Shown in pieces: positions 13,060 to 25,749 of a stretch of 64,000 nucleotides of DNA. Source of the stretch: Melanocharis versteri (Eukaryota; Chordata; Aves; Passeriformes; Melanocharitidae); the NCBI GenBank assembly GCA_013397845.1, contig VZTG01009129.1, forward strand, positions 278,572 through 342,571. The letters are read 5' to 3'. Each line of letters begins with the position of its first letter. Within the stretch, counting starts at the first letter, position 1. The notes under the pieces were generated by a model. It had not been told where the DNA came from. It ran no database searches and worked only from the letters and a program-made list of their open reading frames with translations. Both the position numbers and the translations under genes were made by a program.

Positions 13060-14546
13060 GGACCAAACTTATTAAAGTGTGAAACCCTGTGACCCGTGGT
13101 CCATTTTTGGGTGTAGCTGCTGGGGGGCTTCATCTGCCCTAAATGTACCTGAGGGCCCTTCAATAAATAGAACAGCTTTTTATTCTCTTAGTTTTGTCTG
13201 ATCTCTGTTTTTAGATAGCCCCAAAAGGCATCAGCAGCAGCATCCCTCCTGCCCCTGACCTGCTCAGGGCACAGCTGGTTGAGGAGCAGCTGGATCATGC
13301 TAGGGACAGTCACTGTCACAGATCTGATGTCTCAGACATGGTAAATACACTTAGTCTGCACCAGTGAATGTTCTTCTCTGGCTCTGAAACCGCTCACAGA
13401 GAGGTGCTTCAGTGGAGAGGAAGAGGGGTGCCAACAGGAAGCTTGCTGAGACAACACAGAAACATTTTCTGCTCATGATCTCAGCCTCTGGAGATAAGGC
13501 TGGAATTCTGACACCCCCCAGAGCATCCTCCCTTGGCCCCACGTCAGTCCTGCAGCTCTGGACAGGGGAGAGAGGTTCCTGCCTGGGTGATGCTCCTGCC
13601 AGGGTTCCAAAAGGTGGAGGTAGGGCTGGGCTGGAGGGATGTGGCAGTGCCATGGATCCCCTCTGGACAGGGGGTGTTGGAGTCCTCAGGCTGCAGAAGA
13701 TGCCGTTTGTGAAAGGTCAGCTCGTGTGATGAACTCCAGCAGTGGTGTCGAGGTCATCAGAAGTTCCTGAGCCTCCAGACAGCTCAATACCCTTCAGGCC
13801 TGGCTGGCAGCAGGCTGTGCGTGCCCCGGGGCAGGTTTCTCACCGTGTGGCTCGTTCCCTATGGCACAAGGTGCCTGTTCAGGAACTTCACCTGTTGGAA
13901 TCCCCGTTTGGCACAGCGCGGAGGCTCGGCAGGGCCAGGGTCAGTGCACTGGGGTTTGGGTCACTCAGGAGTAGCAGCAACTGCCTTTTTTGTGGCAAGG
14001 ATTTGCATAGTGGAGACTGGACATCTGGGTTCTTGGGGTGAGTGACTCGGGGGGGTTCTGGATGGGACCCAGGGCTCCGCTGACGGCTCCGTTACACCGA
14101 GCATGCCATGGTCCATGGACAATGCTGCCTTTCACCACACCCACAGAACAGGCTTTGTGCCTCCTTCTGTGAGCCCTCTTTATAGAGAGAAAGGCTTCCT
14201 CAGAGGCTGCAGGCACTGCTCCATGGCTTGGAATGGTTTTCACCTGTGCCAGGAGTGATTTCACTCTGCCTTTTGCCAGGGCTGGGCTGTTTGGTGGTGC
14301 CAGGTGCTTTGCTTTTCCCTTGCTGGCAGCTGGAGAACCCCATTAGAAGAAGGAGTTGCATTGGGACCACTTGGTACCTGGAGAGGAGTGTGTGTAATCA
14401 TGGAGGAGCATCAAGAGGTGGTTTTTATATCTGGGCTTTATTTAAATGAACCCATTCCTAATTTTCCTGCTGCTCTGCTCTAGAGTTGGCTGTTGGAGAG
14501 CATGGCTTGGCAGAAAGGTAGGTGTTGCTTATAGAATTATTTTTTT

Positions 14547-14857
14547 CATAGAATCAAAAAATATTCTGAGAAGGGACACACAAGGCTCATTGAGTCCAGC
14601 TCCTGGCACTGCACAGGACAGCCCCAAAATCCCACCCTGTGCCTGAGAGCATTGTCCAAACACCGCTTGAACTCTGGCAGGGTTGAGGCCATGACCACTG
14701 CCTTGGGGAGCCTGTTCAGTGCCCAACCACCCTCTGGATGAAAAACCTTTTCCTAATATCCAACCTGAGCCTCCTCTGGCACAGCTTTTTGCTGTTTCCT
14801 TGAGTCCTCTCACTGGTCACCAGAGATAAAAGATCAGTGTCTGCCCCTTGTCCCTTA
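14547..14857 (-). mobile_element. CR1 LINE fragment, reverse orientation
   Basis: TCATAGAATCA at the left edge is followed by the same CR1 subfamily body as the copy at 11267 (shared blocks such as GAGTCCAGCTCCTGGC, GGGGAGCCTGTTCAGTGC and TTTCCTTGAGTCCTCTCAC). It is more diverged near the terminus. The two copies appear to be independent insertions of one subfamily. Confidence 0.88.
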
Positions 14858-16170
14858 AAAAGATTTTAAAGGACAACCCAATAAGATATTGGCACTTGCA
14901 TATTGATTCTACATCTTGTTTTTAAATGAACTAGGTGCTTTTGTGCTGGGTATCTCTGATGGATTCTGGGGCACAGCATGTGCCTTGGGGACCTGGCCCT
15001 TCATTAAATGCCTTTAAATTGTTTATAGAGATAATCTGGGGGGCAGAAGGGGAGCACACAAGAAGTTTAATCTTGGAGTTGACTGACCCCTCACAGACAG
15101 AGTTCTCTCTTCCATCTCCAAGTCAGACACCCACAGAAAGACCAACCATGGTCCCAAAACCAGCTCCACGAGTGGCTTGAGGGTCTAAGTGCAGCATCTT
15201 GTAAGACCCAGATGGAATTATACTGCAGTTTGTAAAGGCACTTCTGCAAACTGCAGTGTAAGCCGATCTGCAGCATTAGGCACTCAAATATGTCCTAAGT
15301 TTGGCCAAAGTTTTCTTCCAACTTCCCTGCTGCAGCCACTATTAAATATAATTGTAAGATACAAGGAAAAACACCAAAGAATGTTATTAGTTTACGAAAC
15401 TGGGTTGCCTTGGCTACTTCTGAGGTAGAATTAATAGGAGAAAAACCTCAGTTGTATGAGGCCAGGGCTTCATTGTAGTCTCAAATTGTAATTTCCCTTC
15501 TCTCCCGTTTAAGGACAGCGGACATTATCTCAGGAATCTATAGATAGTGTCTGAGTCATTCTTTAAAGCACAGCTAAAATGTAAAAACATTAAATAATGT
15601 ATCCCTGCAGCTCTTCTGACCAGGGGAAGTGTTTGACACCTCATTCTGCAGGCAGGGGAGAGTATGCGGAGGAGGAAAATTACGTGCAGAGAGTCACGTT
15701 GGAGTCCTGATGGTGGCTGAGCAGTTCTGACTCCTCTGCTTGCAGCTGGCTTTGCCCCATGGCCAAACTGGTCCTCCCTGCCTGCCCACCTCAGCCTCTG
15801 CCCAGGGCAGGATCAGCCTCACAGGAGCACAGAATCAAGGTGTGACTGGGCTTGGGGTCAGAGATAAATGTGCCTGTGCGATGTCCCAAGGGAGGAACTG
15901 CCCCTCTGAGCTCAGTTTTTCGTGTAGGGCTGTGCAGGGAGCTCGTTTCTGAGCCACAGCTCGGAGCTTGGGCTTTGTGGCTGTCAGGCAGTTCTGTGCA
16001 GTATCAGAGTACCCCAGGGGACCTGCCCAAGCAATCCAGACTCGTCCTTGTGCAAGCTGTGTGTATGTGGTGCTGAGTGTGCGTGCTCAGGCTGCTGCTG
16101 CAGTGGGGCTGCTCGGGTGGAAGGGCTCTGGTAGTGTTTGCAGCCTGAAGCATAATTAGAATACATACAT

Positions 16171-16452
16171 ATATATCTGTGCAGAGAGAAAAGTGGCCAT
16201 TATCTGCTTGATCTTGATGCTCTTCCAAGGTTGCCTGTTCTCGATCGAGTGGCCAGACAGTTTGTGGATCTTGACCCTGAATATTCACCAGAGTTTCTGG
16301 CTAGGAAGGGATTTAGTGACCATGGCCTCTTGGCTGCTCCTTTGCCTGGTGCTGGTTCCTTCACCCAGATGTTACCTGGCTGCAGTGGAGCATGGCAGGA
16401 AGGAAGAGAACATTTTGTCCAGGCCTGGAGTCAGACTGTGACTTGCAGCTAA
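16171..16452 (+). other. Unidentified coding-like open stretch
   Basis: One frame stays open from about 16171 to a stop at 16450-16452 and includes PVLDRVARQFVDLDPEYSPE followed by FLARKGFSDHGLL, with a composition less repetitive than the chance frames around it. There is no ATG start in frame and no clear splice sites, and I do not recognise the peptide. It could be an old retrocopy, a transposon remnant or chance. Confidence 0.2.
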
Positions 16453-19400
16453 GGAAAATCCCTGGCTGAGTTTTTCCCTTTGCAGCATCTGCAGAGTCAG
16501 ACATTGGTCTCAAACCCAAAGGCTGCCCTGTTTCTCCTGCAGCTCTGAAGAGGAGGTGCTCCCCAGGGCAGGGCATCCCAAAGCGTCTGGGTCTGCTCTT
16601 GGTGTCCTGTTTGCTCCAGGTCCTGCCACGCCTCTGACAAGGACCCTGGTGGGTCATCCTGACAGGTCACCCCGTGGGTCAGCCAGGCTCAGGAGAGCCC
16701 TTAACCCCTGCCCTTTGTCGTCTGCTGCCCTTCGGCCACTGCGCTGCTGCCTCTTTGTTCTCAGCTTTTCTCCTTTGTACACCCCCACCCCTCTCTGGGA
16801 AAAATCAACATTTGCCTTGCAGAGCCTGGCGAACAGAAGGGGTCTGTATTCCATCCCGATGGCAGCCCCAGGCTTGCAGGGCTCCCATGATAAATCCACT
16901 GGCGTTTGTTGCCAGGGGGACCCTCTGAAACACAAGTTTGGGAGCTCTCTGTGTGTGAAACGAGCAGGGAAGCAGTGAGCGGCCACCGAGCAAATGCTGG
17001 GGCTGAGAAAAAAATGTGGATTGCATTGAGGTTATAAGAAGATGGCAAGAAATTGATTTAAAATCTAAGTAAGGATGACTTTTTAATTTCATTTTCTTTT
17101 TAATCTGAAGTACCATGTTGCTGCTTCCTGTGCTAGAGCTGCACATGGTGCTGGGCTGGGAAGTTTGCACCAGGACTTCTCCTGTGTGGTCACAGCCAGA
17201 GTGTTGCAGGCCTGTGGGAGTGGGGAGCAGAGCTGCGGGGTGGCTCGGGAGTATTTGATCCGTGTGGAAATACCACACTGGAGTTTTAAAATTCCTTTCC
17301 TCTCCTTCAGATCTGCCCATGGTTTTCTCCAGCTAATCCATGGCCATTGCCAGATGAACCCAAGAAAGTGAGGTGCACTCCCGTAAATGTTGGGGGGTTT
17401 TGGAAGGCAAAGGATGAGCGGTGATTATTTGTTTTTCCTTTGTTTCCAGAGTGCTCTGAGTGCTGAGCCTTATCCCTTGCCCACCCAGGCTCCTGGGGAC
17501 TCTTGTGTTATTAATGTTAATTAAGCAACATGTTTCTAGCTTGCTGGAGCTCTTGTGGCAGCTGGTTAATGTAAGAGTTTGATTATTTCCTTCTTTGAGC
17601 AAGGCTGCAGCTTGGATGGGTTCAGATGCCTTCCCTCCTTCCCACCTCTGCTGGGATGCTGCAGGTTCTGCAGGAAAAAATGGGACCAGAACCAAGCTGC
17701 TCTTGCCGTGGCTTTACAAGCTCAAAACCCCCTCATTTAGTGAAAATGCCACAAGGCACCTGTTTATTGAATTCCAGTTCTTGGGTCCTGCTTCTCTCTC
17801 TTGGATTTCAGCAGGTAAGGAGTGTGAGCAAGTGAGGAGCGTGGTGAAAACGGTAAATTTAGAGGGACAAGATGTCTCTGGAAATTTGGGTAACACCAAC
17901 AATTAACTGGGAGGGATTTTACACCTGCCAGTGGTTACCAGGTCCATCCCCACCCAGCAGAGCTTCACAAGAGCAGTTTTCTATTCCCACATAAACCCTT
18001 TTCCCTTGCCTCCTGCTGCTAAGTACAAGAATCCCCTAAGCCAGCAGAGCTGACGACATGTACAACAGGCCTGTTTTTGCAGTCCCTTCCAATTTGTGTG
18101 GACACTGGTGTTGTGAATATGCATCTGCACAAGTCGTCTGCTGTGGTGACGTGGCACCTCCGCTGCTGCCCGGCCGGATTTCTGGAACACTCCAACCACA
18201 AGGATCACAGATGATGACTAACACGCTTTTTTCGTATGAAAAACTGCTTGTGCTAATTTTTTTTAGTGCTTTCATGATTGTCCAGTGTATCTCCGAATGA
18301 GTATCAGCTGTGAGGAATTTGTGGTCAGTAAAGAGCAGATGATCACGAGGGGTGGTGAAATGATTTTGTTATTTCTATGAAGTGAATATCTGAGGACTGA
18401 GCTTACTCTCCTCAGAATAAACTCATGGGGAAACGGGAGAGTCTCGGTGTTGTTTGAAGGCCATTTTAGTTCTTGAACAACTTGCCAAAGCACTTGAGAT
18501 CACTCCAATGTTTTAGTCTTGACACTGAGATTGAACGTCTCCAAAAAGCCAAGACTTAGTTCAAGCACGAGCTTGAATCCATGTTGACCAGATAAAAGTG
18601 TGTGCTGTGGGTTTTGTGGGTCAGCCAAGGCAATTTTCTGGCCTTAAGATTTATGGATGCAGCAATTGTTTTCCTGAGAATTACTGCAGTTTAATTTGAG
18701 TTAACAATTTGAATCAAGGCCTAAATTTGAGCCAAGGTTAGAGTGCTGTGTCCCCTGTCACCCTGTACCACCATGTGCAGGACTGGTCCTTCTACCTAAC
18801 GCAGCCCTTTGCTGTGCCCAGACCACTGCTGGCCTTGGGGAAGCCTTTCTAACACTGCAAAAATTGAGGCTTAATTCTTGCTGCCTCTTATCATTAGCAC
18901 AAGGTTTTGGAACAGCTTTTCAGTGTTAGAATGCTTTTGGCACCGGGTGAAATGCAGGTGTTGTGGCAGGAATAGATGCATCTCGCTAATGCTGTTTTTC
19001 CTGTGGTTTCTTTGAGGAGGATTTGACCTCCAGCATCGGGCTGGGTTCTTTCTGAGTGTGAACTCATGGCTCCATGTACTGATGAGCAGGGTTGTGTGAC
19101 TCCAGCTCCCATGTGAGGGAAAGTGATGGTGTTTTGGGCTGTCTATGCTCAGCCTTTGACCTGGACACAGCTTGTTGGTGCATCTAGGCTGTGTTGGAGA
19201 AGGTAGTGGAGCACTCCTGAGTCTGCAGTCAGTGCCCCTTGCCCCCAGCATCCCTCTGTCCCAGTGAAAGCTCAGTTTTTCTGAGCTGCCAGAGATATTT
19301 GATCCAGAATGAAACCATGCACTAGGGTTGAAGTTGTTGGGGTTTTTTTTGGTTCGTTGTTTTTTTTTTCCTAGCTGTGCTTAGCTTCTTTGTAAAGAGT

Positions 19401-22400
19401 TTCTGTTACACAGAATCTGGAAAAGTGTCTTTTATTCTTCAGTGCATGTTTCTGATTAGTACTGGAAATGAACATGAACTTTTTCCCTTTTTTTTAAAAC
19501 TGTATTCCTTTTGAGTTTAATGTTGCAAGTGGATTTCAAGCTAATGGAAGAGAAGCTGTAATTGTGTGGCTCACTGGACTTGGAGCAATAACGATTCTTC
19601 TTCCTTTGCTCATCTTCACACAGATGTCCCTCCCTTGCAGTCGCCGGCTCCCGTGAGCCCCTGTGTCCCCAGCTGTCTCCAGTGACAGCTCCATGTGCAG
19701 GCTGTGCCTCCAAAGGCAATGTCCTGTGCCAGCACCAAAGCTCTGCAGCTCAGCTTCCAGCAGCTGGAGCGCTGGAGAAGCCACGGAGGCAGCGACTGTA
19801 CAGTGTGGATCAACCCTCGGGTGGCTTTTCCTCCTGTTAACAGCTCCAGGCCTTGCTGCTGCTGAGGTCTTCTCCAGCCACTTTATCCCTGGAGCTTTTA
19901 GAGCCTGTCTGGGTGAAATGCAGCTGTCAGTGAAGGCAGTTGTCCTGCCACTCTCTGGATGGTACCTGTAACATGGCTACAGAGGGAGAGATTTCGCACC
20001 CCATGCGGTCCTAGGAGTGTTGAGATGGACTTGCACAATTAACAAAGAGTGGAAGACCCTGTCCCAGCAGTCTGCACCGGTACCTGAGCAGGGCAGTGAC
20101 ATCCTCGCTGTCCTTTATATCCTCCCTGGGTGACAGCAGCAGGGCCTGAGGAGGAGGCAGAGGGCAGGATGGGGTGGAGGAGGTAGGGCTGGGTGTGTGC
20201 AGTGCACAGGGGGTGCAGGCCCTGCCCTGGGGGAGTCAGCTCTGCCAGCCCTTGGTTTAAAAGCTGCAGGTGGTGTGTGGGTGCTGTAACACCTCTGAAG
20301 GGCTGTTCTGCTGAGGAGTCCCCCCACCCCAGAGCTGGAACCATGGCTCCGTGATTTGGCCCAGAGCTGTATGCCCCAGGAAGGCAGGAGTGGGGATATG
20401 TCCAGAGCAGGGAACTGTTCCTGGATGGAGGTGTCTCCGGGGCTGCCTGGACACCCTGCTCTGCTGTGCTGGGTGCAGAAGGAAGCTGCACTATCTGATC
20501 CCAGACCCTGCAGTAAATCCATGTAACAGAAGCAAGGGTCACGCTGGCTGCTCAGATGAGCTGGTGCCGCTCTGCTGACTCCAGCACAGTGTGGGATGGC
20601 TCCTGCTGGGCTTGGCCCATCCCTTTCCATCACCACCTTTGTCTGGCTTGGGTTCTTCTGTTTGTTCGTTTTTTGTTTTTACTGGACTGCATAGAGAGAG
20701 CGAGTTCCTGAGTTGCATCCTCCATTGTTTGTCCTCACTGCGTGGTTTCTGTTGATAATGGGAATTGCTCACTTGTCCTTTTGAATTTTACATCATGTGA
20801 GTGTAGCAGCATGGATCGCTTACTGTGAGGAGAAAATCAATCTCACGTGGGCTCTCTCATCGCTGTTACATGCCTCCAGAAGCTTTGGGGTGTATCATCC
20901 AAAAACTCCGGTGTGCTTTGGAGAACGTATGCTTTGACTTCGTTGGAGGTGAACATCTCTGGCAGTTCCCTGGTTAGCTCTGGGTTCAGATTCAGCCAAC
21001 TCTGCTAGGAAAGTCACCCTGGCCATTTCTCCAGACAAGCTGGATTCCATCCCCCTGCTGCCCTGCCCTGTCTGCATCCCCTGCAGCACGGTGAGCACCC
21101 AGAAGATGCTCCCGTTTCAGTACTGGGATGCTTTACATCCATCATGTGTTGCATCAGCAGCTGCAAGAAGCATGAAACAGTAGAAAATTTGGTCCAATAT
21201 TGTCTGGAGGGAGCAACTCGAATGTGGGCCTGGCACTGACATGATCGTATGGATGATTCTGGGCTTTGTCAGTTGTGAAGGAGACTCCAGAGAAGTCCGG
21301 AGGCTTTTGAGTGCTGCTGCCTTTCTGCTGGGCCTGGCCTGTGGATCTGGAGGGAATTAGTCATTGATTATGAAAACATGAAAAAGTTTTGCTCAGCGAG
21401 TGAGCCAAGGTGAGGCTGAGCTGGGCTTTCTCCTGCTGGGGCACATCCGCTGGGCTGAATGAGCTGCTCCTGGACAGAGTGATTTTTAACTGTTGGGCTC
21501 TTCCGCTCTGAATTCGTTCTGCTGGGAACAAGGGGAAGATTCCAGCTAAATAAAGCACACTGCATTATGGTTCTTAGTCCAGTGTGCTACAGTGCATTTC
21601 CAGCGTGGCTTGAGGGCGTTTGAGCGGCGTTCAGAGGGAAGGCTCAGACACTGTGTCTGCGGTGGAAATGTTTGATTTTCATTTCACAGCTCAAACATGG
21701 GGCTCAAACTGCTGCTCCCAGGCTAAAAACAGAGGTAACCCCAGAACACGCTCAGCAGCTGATGCTCTCTGGTCCTGCCCCCTCCGCTGGCTTCCTGGCA
21801 GTGTGTTCACAGCAGCATATTTTTAGCTGTTGCTTTCTCTTTTTTTTTTTTTNTCTCTCCTTGCCTTGCCAGGCTGCCAGCTTTCCCTGCTGTTTATCTG
21901 CTTTCCAGGACTGTGTCTGGATCCTCCCACAGTGGAGGGGCAGTGGGGCATCACAGATAGCAAGCTTGGCTCAGGCTCCGCAGCTCTCCCTCCTCTTTCC
22001 AGATTCTCTGTTGAGGTATTGGGCCGCCTGGATGAATTTTGTGTTTGCTCCTCATTTTCCCTTTGTCTGAGAGGGGATTAGCAGCATTATTATGTATTAT
22101 TAATGTTGTTAACAGGCAGTGAAGCAACAGCTGTCAGAAAAACCTCCTCCTAATGCTGCCTCCAACACAGAGCAAATCAACTCAGCTTGTCAAACCCCTT
22201 TGCAAAAAGGGCGTGAATGGTAATTCCAGCTCCCCAGAGAAAACCTGGGAGACAGGGCGCATAAACAAATCCTCAGAAAGCTTTGCATAAGAGCCACGGG
22301 CTCAGCCAGGGCACGGATGCTCCGATGGCTGTGCTGGATGCTCCAAGTCCTGTGTGTGTTTTTCCACTGCAGTCGTTGCTGAAGGGAATAAAGCCTATTT

Positions 22401-23194
22401 CCTATATGCGATCCTGTCCAAGCTTGTAAGCTCCTCGTTCAGCTTCCGTCCTGCCTCGCCGCAGACTGAATGAAGGCTTTGAACATGAAAGGCTGTTTTA
22501 ACCAGCTCAGCATGGCTGCATATCTGCATTCCTCTGCCTGCCACCCATCAGGGATGGTTTTCTCTGCTTTTTGAGCAGTTCTAAAAGCTGGATTTCAACG
22601 CTGCACCTTGCCTGCACTCAGGGAACACAGAGGTGTTGTCTCTCTGCATGGAGCAGGGCTGGGATGTGACTGCTCTTGCAGCCTGGCTCAAGAAGAGCTG
22701 TTTAAAAATCTGTTCAGCAGAGGAAATACGGCTTTTCATTCTTGCTAGCATCCAAAGAAGCAGTAGGCATTTAGAGAGGAGAAAATAATTAAGAAAAATA
22801 TTCAGGGACTGGGTTTAATAGCAAAGATCTGTTTAAAATTGAAAACGCTGGTTCTAATGCACAAGTTGCCAGAAGCTTCAGCCCTTGTCGTGCTGTCAGT
22901 GAGGGAAAGTGAGGCTGGGTGATGGGTGTAGCACCAATCTGCCCTGTTGCAATGCAGGTAAAGCTCTGGAGCAGACAGGCGGGGTGTTCATGTGTGTGGG
23001 TGGACAGTCCTGGCTCTATTTTTGGCTCTTTGGGGGCAGAGCCGAGTCGGGGGACAGCTCTGGGTGGTGCTGCCCATGGGTTCTCCCTGTGTCACCCTTT
23101 CCCAGAACCAGCCCTGTGGTTCAACCGCATCACGTTGCAGGCACAGAGGCGTTTTATGTTAGAAGAGGAAAGGGAGAGAGCAAACACACACGTG

Positions 23195-23232
23195 CATATA
23201 TATATATAAATATAAATATATAAATATATATA
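23195..23232 (+). repeat. TA-rich microsatellite
   Basis: A run of TA and TAAATA units of about 38 bases. A second AT-rich patch lies at 23347-23397. Confidence 0.85.
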
Positions 23233-24700
23233 CACAAGCCCAGGGTTCTGAGCATGAAATTCTTTTTCCATGTCCAGCTGCCAGGCAGCTCTTTTCCCTT
23301 CCCTCCCTCTATCCCAGGCCTTACTGGTATGAAAGTTTTCCTGCCTTTTTTCTATATATATCTATTTATTTTCAAATATATTTTTTTTCTTTGTATGATG
23401 CACTCTTCTAGCTGACAAGGTTTGTAAGGCTGTGACTCCATCACAAATCACAATTTCTGCTGTTCTGCATCTTAAATTGATGCAGTTTTAATCCCTTTGC
23501 TTCTTGTCCAACAGATCCAGTAGATGGTGAGAAGGTAGTTTAAATAATATAATTGAACAACACCAGCACCCCCAAATCCTGGGGGTTTCTTACCTGTTTG
23601 CAGGTGGAAACCCTGACCCAAGGATTTTGTGTGCTGAGGCAGGGTTTGTAATGAGCTGAGGAGCTTCAGCTTCTGGTGCCTGAGATGATGGACACTGTCC
23701 TGGAGCTGGTGTCCATCCTGGACACCACCCTGCTGCTCCAGCAGGACCCACCGGAGACTGGGGAGCTACTAGACCTTGTGGGAATGTTTCCATAACATCT
23801 GGGGGGATCCCAGGATACAGCATCCCACCTGAGGTGGTTCACTGCATTTATTGTGGCCACTTTTATTGAGGCAAAAAAACCAGAAACTGGGGCACAAAAC
23901 CATGTGCAGTTTTATACGGCAATGTTTTAACTAAAAGGGAATTCTGGGGGATTTAAGGAGAATTCAGGTTCTTGCTGAGTTTCTTGGCTTGCCTGGGAAG
24001 CGAGTGCTGTGGCAATCATCATTTTACAAATAGGCAGCTGAGATGGCAGGGAATTAAAGAAGTTGCTGATGGATTGGAAATGTTGTTGTAGTCAGCAGGT
24101 GCTCCTGGCTTGCCTGGGGTCTGGGAGGCAGGCAGGCACCTGGGAGCTCCTGAGGGCTCTCTGAAATGGGTGTGGGAGGGGGGGTGCATCCCCTGTTCCC
24201 TGCTCTGACCCCACAGCAGGGCTCCCATACGCGCTGTGCTCCCGGGATGTGGGTGCAATCCATCCAGAGAGGAGCCTCTGTAAGTACAGGGCTCATGCAA
24301 GTCCTTCAGTTCCTGTGCTCTCCTCTCCCAGCAGGGAAGGCTGTCTGGGGAAGTGCTGCACTTTTCTCCAGGATAAAATATCCTGGAGCGAGAGGTGAAC
24401 ATATGTGTCCCATGTAATGATTTCTAAAGTTCCCTCTGGTGCTTCTGGAAACCCTAAATACATTTGTGGGTTTGGTGTGTTTGAATAATAATGTTTGACA
24501 TCTTCAGGGAAAGGTGGAGGTCTCTCCTCGGGTGCTTTTTGGTTAAAATAACCTGTAGCTCTCCTTGGATCCCAGAGATGATTGTATGTAGCAGATTCCC
24601 CACAGAACTGTGCCTTGCTGGATGTACAGTGACTGCAGGGAGGTAACCCCACAAACCATATTCCCATGGACTCCTAATTCCAACCTTCTTCTTGCTTTAG

Positions 24701-24757
24701 GAATCGCCCGGACCTCCAGCGGGAGACTTCGGAGGCTCAGTGACCAGACAAGTCCGA
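24701..24757 (+). CDS. SEPTIN9: Septin-9 long isoform, coding exon 2 (partial CDS)
   Basis: This 57-base exon follows a pyrimidine-rich acceptor (24684-24700, ending TTTAG) and is followed by the donor GTAAGT at 24758. It enters with two bases completing Gly8, encodes IARTSSGRLRRLSDQTSP (residues 9-26), and leaves one base, A, so phase 1 is kept. The human counterpart is GTRTSSGRLRRLGDSSGP; the TSSGRLRRL core is identical. The segment is specific to the long isoform and belongs to the basic, disordered N-terminal extension linked to microtubule binding. Oddities: human Gly20 is Ser21 here (codon 24739-24741), creating RRLS, a basophilic-kinase type motif. The last exon base is A, so the codon spanning into exon 3 would be ACC (Thr) if exon 3 begins with CC, rather than Ala. 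The open frame on both sides is not coding. Confidence 0.95.
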
Positions 24758-25546
24758 GTAAGTGTGTGAATTTCTATCTTTGAAACCTCCTCATCCAATA
24801 AAGAAAATTGGAAAAATAGAGGGAATGCAGGAGGTGACACTCAGAATTCACATCTCATGCCATGGTTTGAAAGGCAAAGCTTGCTGCTGATAAATGCAGA
24901 GCTCTCTATGCTGGAGAAAGAAAATGGTACATGGGAAAAAGAGAGCAGAGTATATATATATTTTTAAAAAGCCCCAACAAACTATGAAAATAGAGAGAAT
25001 ATAAAACATTCTTTACTGTATAATGAGTCCAGAGACAATAATTAACAAGCCCAACCCAATTCAAGGGGTCTAACACAGGGCAACAGAAAGCAGGAGTGGC
25101 CTGTGGTTGAAATCCACTTCAGTCATTAGTAGCTCTTTCGGACTCTCCTTAGCTATTATTTTTTATTGGATGTGCAGATTTATGGATTATAAGTGCTTGT
25201 GGCTAAATTTACAGCCCTAATTGCAGCTTAATGTTTTGGAAGCTGCTTCTGATTCAGAAGGAAGCAGGTGGGAGGGTTTGTTTCTCTTGCAAGAGGTGTT
25301 TCCCAGCCTCAGGAAAGCAGTAGCAGAATTCCCAGTGCTTGTGAGTACCTGAGGCCGTGTGCTCTGTTTGTTCACGTGTGACACGGGCTGGGGCTGCCCA
25401 GGGACTGTCCCTGCTGGTTGTCTGCAAGTGAAAAACGTCACCGTTCTCATCTAAAATACTCCAAGGCAAGCTGAGGCAGCCCAGCTCTGGGCATTTCCTG
25501 CTGGTAGCCCATTCTGCTGGCTGTTAGCCCCTCTGATGAGCCTGTG

Positions 25547-25560
25547 CTGCCCCCTGGTTC
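25547..25560 (-). promoter_or_regulatory. CTCF-like core motif
   Basis: CTGCCCCCTGGTTC is, in reverse complement, close to the CTCF core (CCAGGGGGCAG). Single motifs of this kind are often unbound. Confidence 0.3.
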
Positions 25561-25681
25561 AAACCCCTGCGGAGAGCATTGTGTCTCCATATCCAGGTGC
25601 CTTGTACATCCCAGATATTATTCTACATTAGCAGGTGCTTCATTGCCACTGAAATCTTCCTTCGTGTTTCCTTCTCTGAGG

Positions 25682-25749
25682 TCACAGAATCCTAGAATTT
25701 TTGGAAGGTTGGGTTGGAAGGGACCTTAGAGATCATCTAATTCCAACCT
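25682..25749 (-). mobile_element. Short CR1 3' terminus, reverse orientation
   Basis: TCACAGAATCCTAGAATTTT then GGTTGGGTTGGAAGGGACCT and AGAGATCATCTAATTCCAAC form about 70 bases of the CR1 end. Everything 5' of this is missing. Confidence 0.88.

Larger units (their letters stand above)
1008..24700 (+). other. SEPTIN9: Septin-9 intron 1 (long isoform)
   Basis: The intron runs from donor GTGAGC at 1008 to the acceptor at 24700, 23,693 bases. It holds CR1 fragments near 4080-4220, 11267-11632 and 14547-14857, an ATC run at 11711-11730, T-rich tracts near 19342-19369 and 21841-21852, TA-rich simple sequence at 23195-23232 and 23347-23397, and one unresolved base at 21853. AT-rich unique blocks with homeodomain- or POU-type motifs at about 1925-2130, 13010-13090, 17500-17580 and 22075-22240 could be regulatory. 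The remaining segments (roughly 1010-1900, 4230-11260, 14860-19330 and 19370-23190) show no other gene or repeat that I can name. Confidence 0.85.
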
